Of a DNA stretch of 64,000 bases, positions 61,976-64,000 are shown piece after piece. The translations under genes were made by a program, and so were the position numbers. This stretch comes from Bifidobacterium lemurum. Lineage in GTDB: Bacteria > Actinomycetota > Actinomycetes > Actinomycetales > Bifidobacteriaceae. Under the pieces are notes generated by a model that saw only the letters and a list, made by a program, of their open reading frames with translations, was not told the origin of the DNA and did not search any database. Numbering within the stretch: the first letter of the stretch is position 1; each line of letters starts with the position of its first letter. The DNA lies in contig NZ_CP062948.1 in NCBI RefSeq assembly GCF_014898175.1, positions 558,001 through 622,000 of the forward strand. The letters are read 5' to 3'.

Positions 61976-62881
61976 TTAGTCGAAGACGAAGTCGACGTCG
62001 ACGATGTGCAGGCGGCGGGTGAGTTCACGTTCGAGAGCGCGCTTGCAAGCCACGAGGTTGTCGACGTCGATGGTCTCTCCTGTGCCGGCGAGGTAGACGT
62101 CGATGGTGTAGTTCATTCCGGTTTTGAAAATCAGCGTGCGATCGTACTCCGTGCCGTCCGGCAGATGACGTTGCGCGGTCTCCTCGACGAAAGCGTATGT
62201 CTCGTCATCCTCATGCACGCCGCCGATCAGCTCGACGTACGCGCCGTACAGCACTCCGAAAGGCTCCTTGACCACGGCAAGCACGATCAGCAGGGTGATG
62301 AAGAAGTCGCCCGTGTAATGCAGGAAGTCGAGCGGCGTGCCATCCGGCAGGAACACGAGGAGCACCGCGGCCGCGCCGATGCCCAGCGAAATCGCGCCGT
62401 CGATGAACGTGCTTTTCTCCTCGGCGACCAGCATGGTGCTCGCCCCACGAATCGAATGGTTCTCGCGACGGTAGTACAGCCACAATCCCAGGCAGGAAAG
62501 CACGGTGATGGCCTCGTACACCACCACCGGGCCGAAGGCGGTACGCTCGCCGATTCCATAGGCGAAGTAATCATAGGCCATCTGCGCGGTGTCGATCAGG
62601 GTGAACAGCAGCAAGGTGAGGGTGAACACCGCCTTGCAGATCGCGTAGATCGGTTCCAACGCGAACCGTCCGTTGGGGTAGCGTTCGGTGGTGCGCACGG
62701 TGTGCGAGGACAGCGCGATCGCCACCAGTCCGGAGCCTACGGAGATGGCGGTATAGGCGGTGTCGAGGAACATGGCCTTCAGGCCGGTGATGAAGAAGAC
62801 GATGACGCCGGCGGCGACCATCAAAATGTTGACGACCAGCCCCACGGTCAGGGCTTTGCGTTCTATCTGCTTATGTTGCAT
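61976..62881 (-). CDS. Cation diffusion facilitator-like membrane protein
   Basis: 301 residues: six predicted membrane helices, then a soluble C-terminal domain of about 85 residues (HEDDETYAFVEETAQRHL to RRLHIVDVDFVFD). Layout and FLDTAYTAISVGSGLVAIAL / FIDGAISLGIGAAA fit the cation efflux family, but the usual His-Asp metal pairs are not clear, so metal transport is tentative. ATG at 62881 (MQHKQIERK) with GGAGG upstream; longer in-frame starts (62914, 63019) lack ribosome sites. Confidence 0.7.
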   Translation of the reverse strand: MQHKQIERKALTVGLVVNILMVAAGVIVFFITGLKAMFLDTAYTAISVGSGLVAIALSSHTVRTTERYPNGRFALEPIYAICKAVFTLTLLLFTLIDTAQMAYDYFAYGIGERTAFGPVVVYEAITVLSCLGLWLYYRRENHSIRGASTMLVAEEKSTFIDGAISLGIGAAAVLLVFLPDGTPLDFLHYTGDFFITLLIVLAVVKEPFGVLYGAYVELIGGVHEDDETYAFVEETAQRHLPDGTEYDRTLIFKTGMNYTIDVYLAGTGETIDVDNLVACKRALERELTRRLHIVDVDFVFD

Positions 62882-63210
62882 CGGTGGGCCTCCATATTGC
62901 ATGGCAGTCTGCATTGCAGCAACGCGGCCCATCACATCGTGGACGGGTGCGCCGGCGCACGGCATGTCTGCGATAAGGGGTGTCCAGCGATATGTACGGA
63001 ACCGAAAATCGAAGTTCAATCAACAATTCGCACTACCACTGAGGTTTACTCTTTCCATGGTATCGGCCCGAAGCGTGCGGCGAGCCCCAATCAGCGGAAA
63101 GCGGATTCGGTGGAAGAACGGTGGCCGCGGACCATGCACCCGCGAGTCCACCTCATTCGGCCCGCCGGTTTCCCGAATTCGCCTGGCGTGCGCTTTTCCC
63201 GCGTCACGGC

Positions 63211-63216
63211 TAGACT
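63211..63216 (+). promoter_or_regulatory. Probable -10 box of ffh (TAGACT)
   Basis: TAGACT followed by GGAG and the ATG at 63227, giving a very short leader. The remainder of the 62882-63226 gap holds the promoter of the divergent gene, the palindrome GTGCGCCGGCGCAC near 62948 and no gene. Confidence 0.45.
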
Positions 63217-63226
63217 GGAGCGCATT

Positions 63227-64000
63227 ATGGCAGCATTTAGTTCTTTGACTGATAGGCTCTCGAATGCGTTCAAGCATTTGAAGAGCAAGGGCAAGCTTTC
63301 CGAAGCGGATATCGACGGCACGATCCGCGAGATCCGCCGCGCACTGCTCGACGCCGATGTGGCGCTCGACGTGGTGCGTTCCTTCACCGCGCGCATCCGC
63401 GAGCGCGCGCTGGGCACCGAGGTGTCGCAGGCGCTCAATCCGGCGCAGCAGGTCGTCAAAATCGTGGACGAGGAGCTCACCGAAGTGCTCGGCGCCGGCG
63501 TGGACCGTCCGCTGAACTTCGCGAAGAATCCGCCGACCGTCATCATGCTCGCCGGTCTGCAGGGCGCCGGTAAGACGACGCTCGCCGGCAAGCTGGGCTA
63601 CTGGCTCAAGGACAGCGGTCACACGCCGCTGCTGGTGGCGGCCGACTTGCAGCGTCCGAACGCGGTGACGCAGCTGCAGGTGGTGGGCGAGCGCGCCGGC
63701 GTGCCGGTGTACGCGCCGGAGAAGGGCGTGCAGTCCGATGGCGGCGAGGCGGTGGCCTCCCCCGGCCAGACCACGGGCGATCCGGTGAAGGTGGCGCGCG
63801 ACGCGGTCGCGCTGGCCAAGCAGAAGCTGTATGACACGGTGATCATCGATACCGCCGGCCGTTTGGGTGTGGACGAGGAGCTGATGAAGCAGGCCCGCGA
63901 CATCCGCGATGCCGTGCAGCCCGATGAGATTCTGTTCGTGATCGACGCGATGATCGGCCAGGACGCGGTGCAGACCGCGAAGGCCTTCGACGAGGGCGTG
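63227..64000 (+). CDS. ffh: Signal recognition particle GTPase, 3' end outside window
   Basis: First 258 codons of Ffh, the protein of the signal recognition particle that delivers membrane proteins. N-domain (FSSLTDRLSNAFKHLKSKGK), then the G domain with AGLQGAGKTTLAGKL (G1), VAADLQRPNAVTQL and IIDTAGRLGVDEEL (G3). Residues about 165-185 (VQSDGGEAVASPGQTTG) form an insertion between G-domain strands. The frame is open at the right edge. ATG at 63227 with GGAG. Confidence 0.96.
   Translation, partial: MAAFSSLTDRLSNAFKHLKSKGKLSEADIDGTIREIRRALLDADVALDVVRSFTARIRERALGTEVSQALNPAQQVVKIVDEELTEVLGAGVDRPLNFAKNPPTVIMLAGLQGAGKTTLAGKLGYWLKDSGHTPLLVAADLQRPNAVTQLQVVGERAGVPVYAPEKGVQSDGGEAVASPGQTTGDPVKVARDAVALAKQKLYDTVIIDTAGRLGVDEELMKQARDIRDAVQPDEILFVIDAMIGQDAVQTAKAFDEGV

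Overview
The window looks like a chromosomal segment of a Bifidobacterium species. Codons are high in G+C. The araB-araD-araA operon, the rplS-lepB-rnhB block, the coaD / SepIVA-like / yceD / rpmF / rnc block, ilvB-ilvN, the actinobacterial DUF3039 protein and the ffh start all fit, as does the dense set of LacI-controlled plant-glycan genes. I assign the genus from gene content and order, not from a database search. No prophage, insertion sequence or CRISPR array was seen.

Layout. 0-6 kb: end of an MFS exporter, a LacI regulator divergent from a nucleoside hydrolase, a 740-bp array of 53-bp tandem repeats, and an AraJ-type MFS transporter. 6-12.5 kb: the L-arabinose operon araB-araD-araA (minus strand) with its LacI-family regulator and clear operators. 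12.8-17.3 kb: RNase HII, signal peptidase I, L19, then a compact DUF362 / ECF S-component / DUF1893 operon. 17.5-20.9 kb: pgi with a one-base frameshift, two tRNA genes and an AEC-family transporter. 21-31.4 kb: two FemAB-type peptidoglycan-bridge enzymes, rdgB, rph, a nicotinate phosphoribosyltransferase, DUF3039, coaD, a SepIVA-like protein, yceD, rpmF and rnc. 31.6-34.1 kb: ilvBN. 34.5-42 kb: a GPH sugar symporter, a GH51 arabinofuranosidase, a GH27 enzyme and a divergent LacI regulator. 42-45.6 kb: a membrane protein, a GH43 enzyme and a second divergent LacI regulator. 45.8-49.4 kb: a heterodimeric ABC exporter. 50-55.2 kb: an ABC-F ATPase, a glutamine amidotransferase and cysS. 55.3-61.9 kb: a cassette between two direct copies of a hairpin repeat, holding a GHKL histidine kinase, a LytTR regulator, a lipoprotein and a domain-permuted, membrane-anchored GH3 enzyme (frameshifted). 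62-64 kb: a cation-efflux-like protein and the start of ffh.

How the genes work together. The strongest theme is plant arabinose polymers. The GPH symporter would import oligosaccharides; the cytoplasmic GH27, GH51 and perhaps GH43 enzymes would release arabinose; AraA, AraB and AraD would convert it to xylulose 5-phosphate for the bifid shunt. The GH27 protein has Ile in place of the conserved second Asp of the alpha-galactosidase motif, which argues for beta-L-arabinopyranosidase activity.

The most unusual content is in the gaps between genes. There are at least four families of structured repeats: three 105-bp elements carrying one 12-mer in three places; three elements with a GGAAATCCGCC hairpin; two copies of a GTGAAACA/TGTTTCAC hairpin module around the two-component/GH3 cassette; and the 53-bp tandem array. 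Long perfect inverted repeats also lie before rnc, after ilvN, between araB and its regulator, and between GH43 and its regulator. Related stem-loops follow araB and araD, and that of araA shares some motifs. Several proteins (GH51, one LacI regulator, the ABC-F ATPase, RNase III) carry low-complexity insertions or extensions.
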